Assembly (NCBI RefSeq): GCF_003938655.1
Contig: NZ_RJJT01000029.1
Location: 1-64,000 of the forward strand
Reading direction: 5' to 3'
DNA from: Rhizobium pisi
GTDB taxonomy: Bacteria; Pseudomonadota; Alphaproteobacteria; Rhizobiales; Rhizobiaceae
Length of the DNA stretch: 64,000 nt
The first letter of the stretch is position 1. Each line of letters begins with the position of its first letter. Under the pieces are notes generated by a model. That model searched no databases. It saw only the letters and a program-made list of their open reading frames with translations, and was not told where the DNA came from. The translations under genes and the position numbers were made by a program. Below are positions 19,532 to 27,719 of this stretch, in pieces.

Positions 19532-19993
19532 ATGCACAGGAGAAGCTTCATCGCGATGGCGGCATCCGCCCTGGCGTTCGTTGACGGAGGAGTCCGCGCC
19601 GCCGCCCCGGCGAAAATGACAGTCTACAAGGATCCAAACTGCGGTTGCTGTCATGAATGGTCGAAGGCGATGGCTGGGGCAGGATTTTCCGTCGATGTCC
19701 GCGACACCGACGACCTTGCCGCGGTCAAGGCACGGCTGGGCGTGCCTGCCGACATGGAAGGATGCCACTCCGCCATCGTCGACGAATACTACCTTGAGGG
19801 ACACGTCCCGCTCGAAGCCATCCAGCGTCTGCTTCGGGAGCAGCCGCCGGTCCGAGGATTGGCCGTGCCGGGCATGCCACCTGGCTCGCTGGGGATGGGC
19901 GACGACCCCCAGGCATCCTTTGACGTCTATGCGATCCCCTCGGGGACAGGCGCGCCATACGTGTTCATGCGGGTCCGCCCTCAGAAGGGATGA
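19532..19993 (+). CDS. DUF411 domain metal-binding secreted protein
   Basis: The 153-residue protein begins MHRRSFIAMAASALAFVDGG, a probable export signal with an RR pair. The DUF411 core follows: MTVYKDPNCGCCHEW, with a CGCC pattern at the head of a thioredoxin-like fold, then GCHSAIVDEYYLEGHVP and GLAVPGMPPGSLGM. DUF411 proteins are regularly found in copper-resistance operons; their exact role is open. The start at 19532 has GAGGAG upstream. It is the last gene of the copper run. Confidence 0.85.
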   Translation: MHRRSFIAMAASALAFVDGGVRAAAPAKMTVYKDPNCGCCHEWSKAMAGAGFSVDVRDTDDLAAVKARLGVPADMEGCHSAIVDEYYLEGHVPLEAIQRLLREQPPVRGLAVPGMPPGSLGMGDDPQASFDVYAIPSGTGAPYVFMRVRPQKG

Positions 19994-20026
19994 CATCGCG
20001 ATCGATTACCCATGTCGTACTGCCGG

Positions 20027-20395
20027 TCAGGAAACCGGAGCGGTGCAGAGCGCTGCCCAGAGATCGTATTTCCAGTCGGTTCCCGGCTGCGCCGACACGT
20101 CGATCGCATAGTCGGCAGAGTTGATCCGGACCATGGCGGGCGAAACGCAGCGCACACTCGCCTGGTGTCTTCCTCCGTCCCGATAGAGCACTGTCCCGCC
20201 ACCGTCAAATTCCGACAGCGTAATGACGACGTCGAAATCGAAGGCGGGATCGCCGGACGCAGTTCCCTCCGCTAAACTGAGGCTGACCGACCGGCTGCCG
20301 CCGAACGAAGCGGTGTGGAAGACAGCGAGCTCGGACGCCGCCGACATCGATGCGGGCTGCGCGCAAAGGATCAGAGACAGAAGGACTCGGCGCAT
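20027..20395 (-). CDS. Hypothetical secreted protein
   Basis: No family recognised. The 122-residue product has a signal peptide (MRRVLLSLILCAQPASMSAASE) and a short body with one conserved-looking beta segment (VSLSLAEGTASGDPAFDFDVVITL) and two Cys (one at CVSPAMV, one near the C-terminus in ALCTAPVS) that may form a disulphide. It converges on the DUF411 gene, with 33 bases between the stops. Its place next to the copper genes may be chance. Confidence 0.5.
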   Translation of the reverse strand: MRRVLLSLILCAQPASMSAASELAVFHTASFGGSRSVSLSLAEGTASGDPAFDFDVVITLSEFDGGGTVLYRDGGRHQASVRCVSPAMVRINSADYAIDVSAQPGTDWKYDLWAALCTAPVS

Positions 20396-20663
20396 TTACC
20401 CCTCCCGTGGTCAAATGCATTCCAGTTCTATCATATCCTCGGCCTCGCTACGATCGCATATTGCGTCTGGCCGAGCGTCAGATAGTGCAAGCAGCCTCGT
20501 TTTGATGGCGGTGATCGTCACGCTTCGCTCGGAGATGAACATGCGCGTAGTCAAACGCCGCTCCTGAGTGTGCCTGCTCGAGGCCGACGGCCGGGTGTCA
20601 GACCAATGTCATCGAAAGCGCCTAAGGGAACGCGCCTGATGCCGTCGCCAGGAGGTGCTGCCA
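20396..20663. other. Divergent promoter region of the LacI-type gene
   Basis: About 270 bases without a gene. It must hold the promoters of the secreted-protein gene (minus) and the LacI gene (plus). The AGGAGG at 20650-20655 is eight bases before the ATG at 20664 and sets the LacI start. No operator palindrome was identified. Confidence 0.4.
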
Positions 20664-21643
20664 ATGGCCACATTGCAACAGGTCGCATTCCGGGCGGGTT
20701 GCTCGCTGGCGACCGCAAGCCGCGTTCTCAACCGCAAGGGACCGGCGAGTGATCTGATGGTGCGCAAGGTGCGCCGGGCCGCCGCCGAGCTCGGCTATCG
20801 GCCGGCCGGCCTTGCCGTCGGCCGGCTAGGACGCAGGCCCGTGGTCGGCGTGCTGATCCCGAGCATCACCAATCCTGTCTTTGCCTCGTCGCTATCAAGC
20901 ATTCAGAACCGCATGCTGGTGGCCGGCCACGGCGTTCTGATTGCTCAATCGAACTACGATCCGGCGCGCGAGGCCGATGCCGTTGCAGCACTCCTGAACG
21001 ACCGGCCGACCGGGCTGATCCTGACTGTTTGCGATCCATCGACCAGCGAGGCGCTGCTTGCGAAGCTCCCGCCGACCGTGCTGCTCCACAATCTGCCGAC
21101 GGCGCAGTTTCAGGCGGCCGTCACCGTCGACAATCGCGGCGCCGGCCGCGAGATCGCAACGTTCTTGATCGGCATGGGCCACCGCCGCATTCTCTTCCTC
21201 TCCGGCAATTTTGCCGCCTCCGATCGTGCGCGACTGCGCTACCTAGGCTATCTCGATGCCATGGCGGAGCCGGGTTGACACCGCTCGATGCCGTGCAGAT
21301 TCCCTTTGTCGGCGGTTATGACCAGCTCGATCTGAGCGACGTGATGACCTCACTCTCTCCCACAGCGATCGTCGCCTCCAACGATCTCCTTGCGCTCGGC
21401 GTTATCGGCGCGCTGAAGCGCGAGGGGCTTTCGGTGCCGGGAGATGTTTCGGTTGCCGGCTTCGACGGCATCACCATCGGCAGGCTGATCGACCCGCCGC
21501 TGACGACGATCGAAATGCCCGACGCCAGCATGGGCGCGACGGCCGCCTCATTGCTTCTCGACATGGCGGAGAATGCCGCCCCGGCCCGCCATCTCGATGT
21601 CGCCTATGTGCTGCGCCGCGGCGGCACGGTGCGTGCCATCTGA
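20664..21643 (+). pseudogene. LacI-family transcriptional regulator, frameshifted
   Basis: The N-terminal helix-turn-helix (TLQQVAFRAGCSLATASRVLN) and the sugar-binding core (VVGVLIPSITNPVFASSLSS, GHRRILFLSGNF) are intact to about 21275. There the frame ends at a TGA after AMAEPG. A one-base gap (GAGCCGGG in place of the expected GAGGCCGGG) explains it; the continuation GLTPLDAVQIPFVGGYDQLDL to GGTVRAI at 21643 is in the +1 frame. The 207-residue product would keep the DNA-binding domain but lose half of the effector-binding domain. The gene converges on an intact Ugp-type ABC operon, which is presumably its target. Confidence 0.8.
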
Positions 21644-21660
21644 AACCCGCGAAACACAAA

Positions 21661-21684
21661 GGCCGCCACGTCGGCGTGGCGGCC
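21661..21684. terminator. Hairpin terminator between convergent genes
   Basis: Perfect 10-base arms (GGCCGCCACG and its complement) with a 4-base loop lie 17 bases after the LacI stop and 28 bases before the stop of the binding-protein gene on the other strand. An AAA precedes the stem on the minus-strand exit side. It can serve both directions. Confidence 0.75.
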
Positions 21685-21711
21685 CTGCCTCATTTCTGCT
21701 GATGTAGCCGA

Positions 21712-22977
21712 TCAGCTGCGCGGCAGCATGCCCTCGACATCGGCAGCCGCGTCGTCGAGCGCTTCCTTCGGCTCGGCAGATTGGTCGACGATGCGCGAAA
21801 GGTTGTCGACGATCGTCTGCGTGACCTTGACGCCGTTCGAGCCGGGGAAGGCATACCAAGGGATCATGACCGGCATCTGGCTAAGACCTGCCTGGAACAA
21901 CGGGTTCTGCTTGTAGAAATCGCCGAGATATTTGGGCGACTTGGCGGCAAGCTCGTTATTCGGGACATAACCGGTGCCGGGCGCGACGACGGAGGCGCCG
22001 TAAGGGCCGGCTGCAAATTTGGCGAACTTCCAGGCAGCGTCCTGCTTGGCGGCGTCATGCGTCAGGATGACGACGGCGTTGCCACCCGTCGGCAGATGGC
22101 CGTTCACCGGATCGATCAGCGGGATTTTTGCGGTGCGCAGATCAAACTTGTTGCCGACATTCTTGATCGTGTTGCGCAATGCGCCTGTTGTCTGGAATTC
22201 GAAACCGACCTTGCCGGCTGCAAAAGCCTGTTCGCCGGCGGGCTTGGTGAAAACGGGCATGCCGCCTTCGGTGACCAGACGATGCAGGACTTCGACGGCC
22301 TTCTGACCTTCCGGACCGTTGAAGGCGACCTTGCTTTCGTCGTCGCTCAGCATCTTGCCGCCGGCGCCGAAGAGCAGTGCCGAAAACATCCAGTCGTCGC
22401 CCTGCCAGCGGAAATCGATACCATCGACGCCATTGCCGAGCGCCTTGATCTTGCCGCCTAGCGCGATGACCTCATCCCAGGTCTTCGGCGGATTTTCAGG
22501 ATCGCCGCCGGCTGCCTTCACGAGATCGGCGTTGTAATACATGATCGGGTTCGAGGTGGCGAAAGCCAGGCCCACCTGCTTGCCCTTGACCTGGGCGAGC
22601 TTGAGGATCGTATCGGAGAAGCCCTGCTCGGCCATGTTGCCGTCTTTCTTGACGAGCGGGCCGAGATCGACGGCAACGTCGCGCTCGTCGAGCATGCGCA
22701 GGCGATTGAGGCCAATGAAGGTGATATCGGGCATTTCGCTGGTGCCGACCTGGCGAAGGATCGTCTGGATACCTTCTTCATAGGTCGCCGAGGGGCTGGC
22801 GAACTGGATCTTGATGTCGGGGTTTTCTTCCATGAATTTCTTCGAGATCGTGTCCATCACGTCCTTGAAGAAGCCCGGCATCGGGTAATGAACCGTCAGC
22901 GTCGTCTCGGCATGCGCGGGAAGCGCGATTGCCAAGGATACGGCCGCTGCGGCGAGAAGCTGGGTGATATGTTTCAT
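21712..22977 (-). CDS. Family-1 extracellular solute-binding protein (UgpB-like)
   Basis: The 421-residue precursor has a signal peptide (LLAAAAVSLAIALPAHAE), then the family-1 binding-protein fold: TLTVHYPMPGFFKDVMD, MYYNADLVKAAGGDPENPPKTWDEV, FEFQTTGALRNTIKNVG. The family includes the glycerol-3-phosphate protein UgpB and many sugar-binding proteins. It feeds the permeases encoded just downstream (25-base gap). The gene for a phosphodiesterase in the same operon is the only hint of substrate: a phosphodiester or phosphorylated ligand is possible. The frame is intact. Confidence 0.88.
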   Translation of the reverse strand: MKHITQLLAAAAVSLAIALPAHAETTLTVHYPMPGFFKDVMDTISKKFMEENPDIKIQFASPSATYEEGIQTILRQVGTSEMPDITFIGLNRLRMLDERDVAVDLGPLVKKDGNMAEQGFSDTILKLAQVKGKQVGLAFATSNPIMYYNADLVKAAGGDPENPPKTWDEVIALGGKIKALGNGVDGIDFRWQGDDWMFSALLFGAGGKMLSDDESKVAFNGPEGQKAVEVLHRLVTEGGMPVFTKPAGEQAFAAGKVGFEFQTTGALRNTIKNVGNKFDLRTAKIPLIDPVNGHLPTGGNAVVILTHDAAKQDAAWKFAKFAAGPYGASVVAPGTGYVPNNELAAKSPKYLGDFYKQNPLFQAGLSQMPVMIPWYAFPGSNGVKVTQTIVDNLSRIVDQSAEPKEALDDAAADVEGMLPRS

Positions 22978-23002
22978 CGCTCGTTCTCCTGGTTGAAGCC
23001 GG

Positions 23003-23839
23003 TCAGCCTTTGAGACCGGTCATGGTAATGCCCTCGACGAAACGCTTCTGCGCAAGCAGGAAGGCGGCGACGAGGGGAAGGGTAATGATGAGGGTCGCCG
23101 CCATCAGCGCGCCGTAGTCGTCGCCGGCTTCGGCGGCGCGGAAATACATCAGGCCGAGCGGCGGTGTGGCGTAGTCCTGCTTGCTGATGACGATCAGCGG
23201 CCAGTAGAGGTCGTTCCAATGGGCGACGACCGAGAAGATGGCAAAGGCGGTGACCGCCGGCCAGGCATTCGGCACGATGACGCGGGCGACGATGCCGAGC
23301 TCTGACATGCCGTCGAGACGCGCGGCGTGGATGAGATCATCCGGCATGGCGCGGAAGAACTGCAGGAACATGAAGATCGCGAAGACCGAAATGGTGAAGG
23401 GCGCGACAAGGGCGGCATAGCTGTTGAGCAACGAGGCGCGGTCAAAGGCGACATAGAGCGGCAGCGCGGTGGCATGGATCGGCACGAGAAGGCCGAGCAT
23501 GACAAGCACCATCATGGCCCGGGCGGCGCCAAAGCGCAGCTTCGCCATGGCATAGGCGCAGGGGATCGCCACCAGTATCTGGAAGAAGAAGATCAGCCCG
23601 CAGACGACGACGCCATTCCACAGGAGCCGCGCCATCGGCACCCGGCTCAAGGCCTTGGTGAAGTTCTCGACATAGGTGAGGTGCGTGGGGATCAGCGACA
23701 GCGACGAGGTAAAGATGTCGCCCTGCGCCTTGCCAGCCGTCGAGATCATGAAGACGTAAGGCGACAGGAAGATGATCGCGCCGAGAGAAAGCAGCGTCAG
23801 GCGGATGATCCTGCCGAGGGAAAAAGCGCTGGTCATCAT
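23003..23839 (-). CDS. ABC transporter permease, UgpE/MalG-like
   Basis: A 278-residue inner-membrane permease with six predicted helices. The cytoplasmic EAA loop is seen near residue 184 (HAARLDGMSELGIVARVIVPNAWPA), which contacts the ATPase. A 3' proline/leucine-rich end is typical of the MalG branch. The start at 23839 overlaps the stop of the upstream permease by four bases (ATGA), the strongest evidence for the start. It is the second membrane subunit of the Ugp-type transporter. Confidence 0.88.
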   Translation of the reverse strand: MMTSAFSLGRIIRLTLLSLGAIIFLSPYVFMISTAGKAQGDIFTSSLSLIPTHLTYVENFTKALSRVPMARLLWNGVVVCGLIFFFQILVAIPCAYAMAKLRFGAARAMMVLVMLGLLVPIHATALPLYVAFDRASLLNSYAALVAPFTISVFAIFMFLQFFRAMPDDLIHAARLDGMSELGIVARVIVPNAWPAVTAFAIFSVVAHWNDLYWPLIVISKQDYATPPLGLMYFRAAEAGDDYGALMAATLIITLPLVAAFLLAQKRFVEGITMTGLKG

Positions 23840-24759
23840 GTGTAATGCACCCGGCGATCGAGAATGCGGTACTGCAGGAACATCAGCACCACCAGGATCA
23901 GGAGGAAGACCACCGTCATCGCCGAGGCGTAGCCGACGCGCAGGTAGACGAAACCTTCCTGGTAGATCGTGAAGAGCAGCACTTCCGACGCCTTGTTCGG
24001 GCCGCCGTCCGTCAGCGTCTTCACGATCTCGAAGACCTTCACAGCATTGGTGATGCTGATCGTGATGACGAAGAGCGTCGTCGGCCCGAGCATCGGCCAG
24101 GTCACCAGCAGGAAGCGATCGAACGAGGATCTGGCGCCGTCCACTTCGGCTGCCGCGTAGAGCTCGCGCGGGATCGCCGTCAGCCCGGCGAGGAACAGCA
24201 CCATGTTGAAACCGACCGATTGCCAGACGCCGATGATCGACAGGCTGTAGAGGACCGTGCCGGAGCTGCCCAGCCAGTTCGGGCCGGGAAGGCCTGCAAG
24301 CGCCAGAAGCGCATTGATGGGGCCGATGGTGGGATGGAACATATATTGCCAGACGGTTGCCATGGCGACGATTAACGAGGCGACCGGCAGGAAATAGGCG
24401 GTGCGAAACAAGCTGCGTGCTGCCGTCTCGCTCTCGATCAGCATGGCGATGCCGAGCCCGAGAAGAATCGATACGGGTGCGACGATTGCCGTGTAGACAG
24501 TGGTATTCCACAGCGATTTGCAGAACGTGCGGTCGGTGATCAAATGCGCGTAATTCTCGAAGCCGACGAAACGGAACTTGCCGTAGCCGAGTTCGAAATC
24601 GGTGAAGCCGAGCACGATGACGGATGCCACCGGCAAAAGCACGAAGAGGAAAAGCAGGACGATCGCCGGCAGCACCAGCATCCAGGCGATGCGGGCCTCG
24701 CTGCGCCGATGCGCAATAGCGGGATTGCCTGGCACGGCCATGGAGACGACGCTAGCCAT
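23836..24759 (-). CDS. ABC transporter permease, UgpA/MalF-like
   Basis: A 307-residue permease. The body runs from ARIAWMLVLPAIVLLFLFVLLPVASVIVLGFTDF to LQYRILDRRVHYT. The EAA loop, YAAAEVDGARSSFDRFLLVTWPMLGPT, is near residue 220. The ATG at 24759 is chosen because it overlaps the end of the ATPase gene by eight bases, whereas a longer frame upstream is not needed. It is the first membrane subunit of the transporter. Confidence 0.88.
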   Translation of the reverse strand: MASVVSMAVPGNPAIAHRRSEARIAWMLVLPAIVLLFLFVLLPVASVIVLGFTDFELGYGKFRFVGFENYAHLITDRTFCKSLWNTTVYTAIVAPVSILLGLGIAMLIESETAARSLFRTAYFLPVASLIVAMATVWQYMFHPTIGPINALLALAGLPGPNWLGSSGTVLYSLSIIGVWQSVGFNMVLFLAGLTAIPRELYAAAEVDGARSSFDRFLLVTWPMLGPTTLFVITISITNAVKVFEIVKTLTDGGPNKASEVLLFTIYQEGFVYLRVGYASAMTVVFLLILVVLMFLQYRILDRRVHYT

Positions 24760-25933
24760 GTGCCCTCTCCCGCTTGATGTCACTTGCGGCGAACCCGCCA
24801 CCGGCCTCGGCGCGAGCGGCCAACCGGCTGCCGTCCTCGGCGAAAGCCATTGTCCTGCCCGACGACAGCCGCAATCCGACCGGGTCGCCGGCTGCAAGGC
24901 CTGCGGCTTCGGGCGGCTGAACCTTGGCGATCACGCTCTCGCCGATCGCATCGAGACGGCAATAGAGGATGACTTCCGACCCGAGGAATTCGATGCGCTC
25001 GATCCGGGCGGCAAGCCCGTCCTGGCGGTTCCTGTCGAGAAACACGAACTCGGGGCGAATGGCGAGCGTGACCGGTATTTTGCCGGCAGGCGGGTTTTCC
25101 AGCGTCAGGCGCATATCGCCGAAAGCAACGACACCGTTCTCGGCTTCCGCCGGCAGCAGATTGATACGCGGCTGGCCGATGAAGCGTGCCACCTCGATAT
25201 GGGCGGGATCGTCGTAGATCACCTCCGGGCTTGCGATCTGCAGCAACCGGCCGCCCATCATCACGGCAACACGGTCCGCCATCGACAGCGCTTCCGCCTG
25301 GTCATGGGTGACATAGAGCGTCGGCACACCGGCGCGGCGATGCAGCTCGACGATCTCGCCGCGGGCATGGACGCGCAGATTGGCGTCGAGATTGGACAGC
25401 GGCTCATCCATCAGGAAGATGCTCGGCTGGCGCACCATGGCGCGGGCGAGCGCCACGCGCTGACGCTGGCCGCCCGACATCTGACCGGGCTTGCGGTCGA
25501 GCAGATGGTCGATCTTCAGTGAAGTCGCCATGTCCCTGACGTCGCGGGCAATCGTCGTGCGAATGGTCCGCTGGTCCGGCATCAGCGATCCCAGAAAGGG
25601 CAGCCGCTGCATCCTCGACAGCCGGCGCATTGCCAGCGGCACGGCGATATTCTGAGAGGCCGTCAGATGCGGATAGAGCGCGTAGGATTGAAAGACCATG
25701 GCAATGTTGCGGTCGGCGGCGGCGACACCTGACATGTCCCGCCCACCGATCAGGATCTCGCCGTGGTCGGCATGATCGAGGCCGGCGAGCACGCGAAGCA
25801 GCGTGCTCTTGCCACAGCCGGAGGGGCCGACTAGCGCGATGAATTCGCCGGCACCGACATCGAGGCTGACGCCATTGAGGATCTGGTTGCCGCCGAAAGC
25901 CTTGGTAATACCGTGAAGCGAGAGCGCGCTCAT
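24752..25933 (-). CDS. ABC transporter ATP-binding protein, UgpC/MalK-like
   Basis: A 393-residue ATPase with all nucleotide-binding motifs: Walker A GPSGCGKST (37-45), Q-loop VFQSYALYPHL, signature MSGGQRQRVALARAMV, Walker B IFLMDEPLSNLD and switch His in VTHDQAEAL. The C-terminal 130 residues form the MalK-like regulatory domain (LAIRPEFVFL). It energises uptake for the binding protein and permeases downstream. Its start overlaps the stop of the phosphodiesterase gene by four bases. Confidence 0.9.
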   Translation of the reverse strand: MSALSLHGITKAFGGNQILNGVSLDVGAGEFIALVGPSGCGKSTLLRVLAGLDHADHGEILIGGRDMSGVAAADRNIAMVFQSYALYPHLTASQNIAVPLAMRRLSRMQRLPFLGSLMPDQRTIRTTIARDVRDMATSLKIDHLLDRKPGQMSGGQRQRVALARAMVRQPSIFLMDEPLSNLDANLRVHARGEIVELHRRAGVPTLYVTHDQAEALSMADRVAVMMGGRLLQIASPEVIYDDPAHIEVARFIGQPRINLLPAEAENGVVAFGDMRLTLENPPAGKIPVTLAIRPEFVFLDRNRQDGLAARIERIEFLGSEVILYCRLDAIGESVIAKVQPPEAAGLAAGDPVGLRLSSGRTMAFAEDGSRLAARAEAGGGFAASDIKRERAHG

Positions 25934-26760
25934 TCGACGGGCTCCCGCGGCTTGACCGCCTGCGGATAGACCTCGTGCACGACATCGTCGAGCACATGCG
26001 CGGTCATACCGGGAATAGCGACGATCGTGCTTGCGACATCGGCACCGAACTCATGGATGACGGCGCCGATCAGGCGGTCGCCCGGCATCTCCCGCTCCAT
26101 CTTGTCGATGACGAAGGCGGCCGACGGCCCCCAGGTCAGCTGGGTATTGACGAAACGACCCTGCCAGGCCCAGTGAAGATGGCCGCTTGCGAAAAGCGCC
26201 ACGTCGTGGGCCGCGATCAGTTCATAGAGCCGGCGCCGCTGAGCAGGACGAACGCTCCAATATCCGGTATCGCCTTCATCGGGTGCGTCGACGAACAGCG
26301 GCTTGTGCGCGAAGAGCGCCACGCGCCGCCCTGCCCTTTCGGAAAGCGCCTTGGCGAGCCACTCGAACTGGGCCTCCTCTTCGTCGTCCTCATGGCCAAG
26401 AAGCAGCGAGTTCAGCCCGACGAAGCGCCAGCCGGCCGTATCCTCCAGCCAGCGGTCGTCACCGGCAAGGCTGCGCCAGCGCGCAAGTCGCTCGTCATTG
26501 ACGGGCTGATCGGATTCTTTGAAGTGGCCGACGTCATGATTGCCGGGAACAATCAGCATCGGGATCGAGATCTGGCGCATCAGATCCATCGAGAAGGTGA
26601 TATCCTCGTCCTTGTCGGCCCCATCGACGGTGAGATCGCCGGTGTGGACGATCAGATCGGCGCCCGTCTCCTCGATCCATGTCAGGAGCGGTGCCCAATT
26701 GCCGTTGAAGTGCGGCTTGTTCGGGCTGAAATGGGTGTCGGTGATCTGAATGATTTTCAT
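25930..26760 (-). CDS. Calcineurin-like metallophosphoesterase (CpdA/Icc type)
   Basis: The 276-residue protein has the complete dimetal phosphodiesterase signature in order: Asp7 and His9 in ITDTHFS, VHTGDLT, VPGNHDVG, LFAHKPLF and FASGHLHWAW. This is the class III phosphodiesterase type (CpdA/Icc). The ATG at 26760 begins the MKIIQITDTH text and is preferred over a longer upstream frame. As the first gene of the ABC operon it probably acts on a phosphodiester brought in by the transporter; a role in cAMP turnover, given by the family name, is less likely in this setting. This is inference. Confidence 0.82.
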   Translation of the reverse strand: MKIIQITDTHFSPNKPHFNGNWAPLLTWIEETGADLIVHTGDLTVDGADKDEDITFSMDLMRQISIPMLIVPGNHDVGHFKESDQPVNDERLARWRSLAGDDRWLEDTAGWRFVGLNSLLLGHEDDEEEAQFEWLAKALSERAGRRVALFAHKPLFVDAPDEGDTGYWSVRPAQRRRLYELIAAHDVALFASGHLHWAWQGRFVNTQLTWGPSAAFVIDKMEREMPGDRLIGAVIHEFGADVASTIVAIPGMTAHVLDDVVHEVYPQAVKPREPVE

Positions 26761-26924
26761 GGGGCGCATCTCCAAGACAGGGGAAGCGCGAGATGTCGTC
26801 ACACGCGTCCCTTCCTTGGCACCTCTCTAGGAGGCTCCCATGTCAAACAGATATCTGATGTTTTCAGCTGTTTCTCAGTTGTGACATCAATCTGTCATGC
26901 GAACGCTAACCCGCCGTCCGCGGA

Positions 26925-27320
26925 TTAGCGGCGCGGCGCATTGGCGGGGATGGATGAAACCGTTGCCGAGACGGGATCGCTCGCAGGAAATGTGTCCTCA
27001 AGTCCCTCCTCGAGTTCGTCCTCCAGCGTTTCGCGATCTTTGCTCGAACGTGCACTGGCTTGGCCGAGAAGGCCCTTGCTGCCTTCATCGAAGTTGCCGT
27101 TGCTCAGGGCATCGTAACGGTTGACGCTGCCATCCGTGCCGGTGCCGGTAAATGCCGTCAGCTGAACCATCATGACCTTGGCGTGATCCACCGCCGTTTT
27201 CTCATCGAGTTCGCCATTGGAGTTGTCGATCCTGACGGAAATCGATTCCCCTCCCTCACCCAGAAATTCGACGGCAAGGAAGCCGCCAGCCTGCGTCACC
27301 CGCGTTTCGATCAATTGCAT
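26925..27320 (-). CDS. Stress-type small protein with C-terminal EDTFPASDP motif
   Basis: The 131-residue protein is acidic, lacks a signal peptide, and ends in LEEGLEDTFPASDPVSATVSS. This short motif recurs at the ends of many rhizobial stress proteins; its function is unknown. The first half (TQAGGFLAVEFLGEGGESISVRID) looks like a small beta domain. An AGGAGG lies before the ATG. An EcfG-type promoter at 27347-27371 puts the gene in the general stress response, which supports that it is real and starvation- or stress-induced. Confidence 0.65.
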   Translation of the reverse strand: MQLIETRVTQAGGFLAVEFLGEGGESISVRIDNSNGELDEKTAVDHAKVMMVQLTAFTGTGTDGSVNRYDALSNGNFDEGSKGLLGQASARSSKDRETLEDELEEGLEDTFPASDPVSATVSSIPANAPRR

Positions 27321-27346
27321 GGGAAACCTCCTGTGCTCACCACATC

Positions 27347-27371
27347 AACGGCGAGCAAGGTTCGGAGTTCC
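27347..27371 (-). promoter_or_regulatory. EcfG (general stress response sigma factor) promoter
   Basis: On the minus strand the sequence reads GGAAC, 16 bases, CGTT, an exact match to the alphaproteobacterial EcfG/RpoE2 consensus (GGAAC-N16/17-CGTT). Transcription would start about 7 bases further on, near 27340, and reach the ATG at 27320 after a leader of about 20 bases that contains the AGGAGG. Confidence 0.75.
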
Positions 27372-27503
27372 ATCGAGACGCCTTTCGACGCCGCAAGCAG
27401 TCGAGCCGAATGCGTCTTCCGCCGGCGTTTATGGTTAATTTATTAATAATTCGGGATTTATAAATGGAGCCAAGCGGTCCGGTACGTTGCGGAGGAACCC
27501 CCG

Positions 27504-27692
27504 ATGATTCTGAAAATCCTTGCCCCGAAAATCGACGGCGATTGCCATGACACCGGCACCTATCCCGATGGGATCTTTGCCGAAAACCGAATCGATCTGT
27601 CCATCCGCCGTGACGGCCGTCGCCGCTCGCCGCATGAACGCGATTACGGCGCTGACAGGAAACTGGAAAACCTGCCGCTCGGCTTCGCCTGA
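27504..27692 (+). CDS. Possible small hypothetical protein
   Basis: A 62-residue frame, preceded by GGAGG about 10 bases before the ATG. The product is charged (many Arg and Asp) and has no recognised domain. It runs convergent with the GH13 gene (28-base gap between the stops). The minus strand also has an open frame across the same bases, so coding here is uncertain. Confidence 0.3.
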   Translation: MILKILAPKIDGDCHDTGTYPDGIFAENRIDLSIRRDGRRRSPHERDYGADRKLENLPLGFA

Positions 27693-27719
27693 GGTTCCCG
27701 CCGCCCAAGGCGGCAAGCG

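Noticed and set aside
23003..24511. A 502-codon frame that extends the UgpE-like permease into the next gene
   Set aside because: The first 220 residues are out-of-frame text over the UgpA-like permease. The true start at 23839 is set by a four-base overlap with the upstream stop.
26865..26898. Possible PhoB boxes (CTGT-type repeats and CTGTCAT at 26892)
   Set aside because: The direct repeats match poorly and they point away from the transporter operon. Spacing to the second copy is 14, not 11. An inverted TGACA-N6-TGTCA is present but short.
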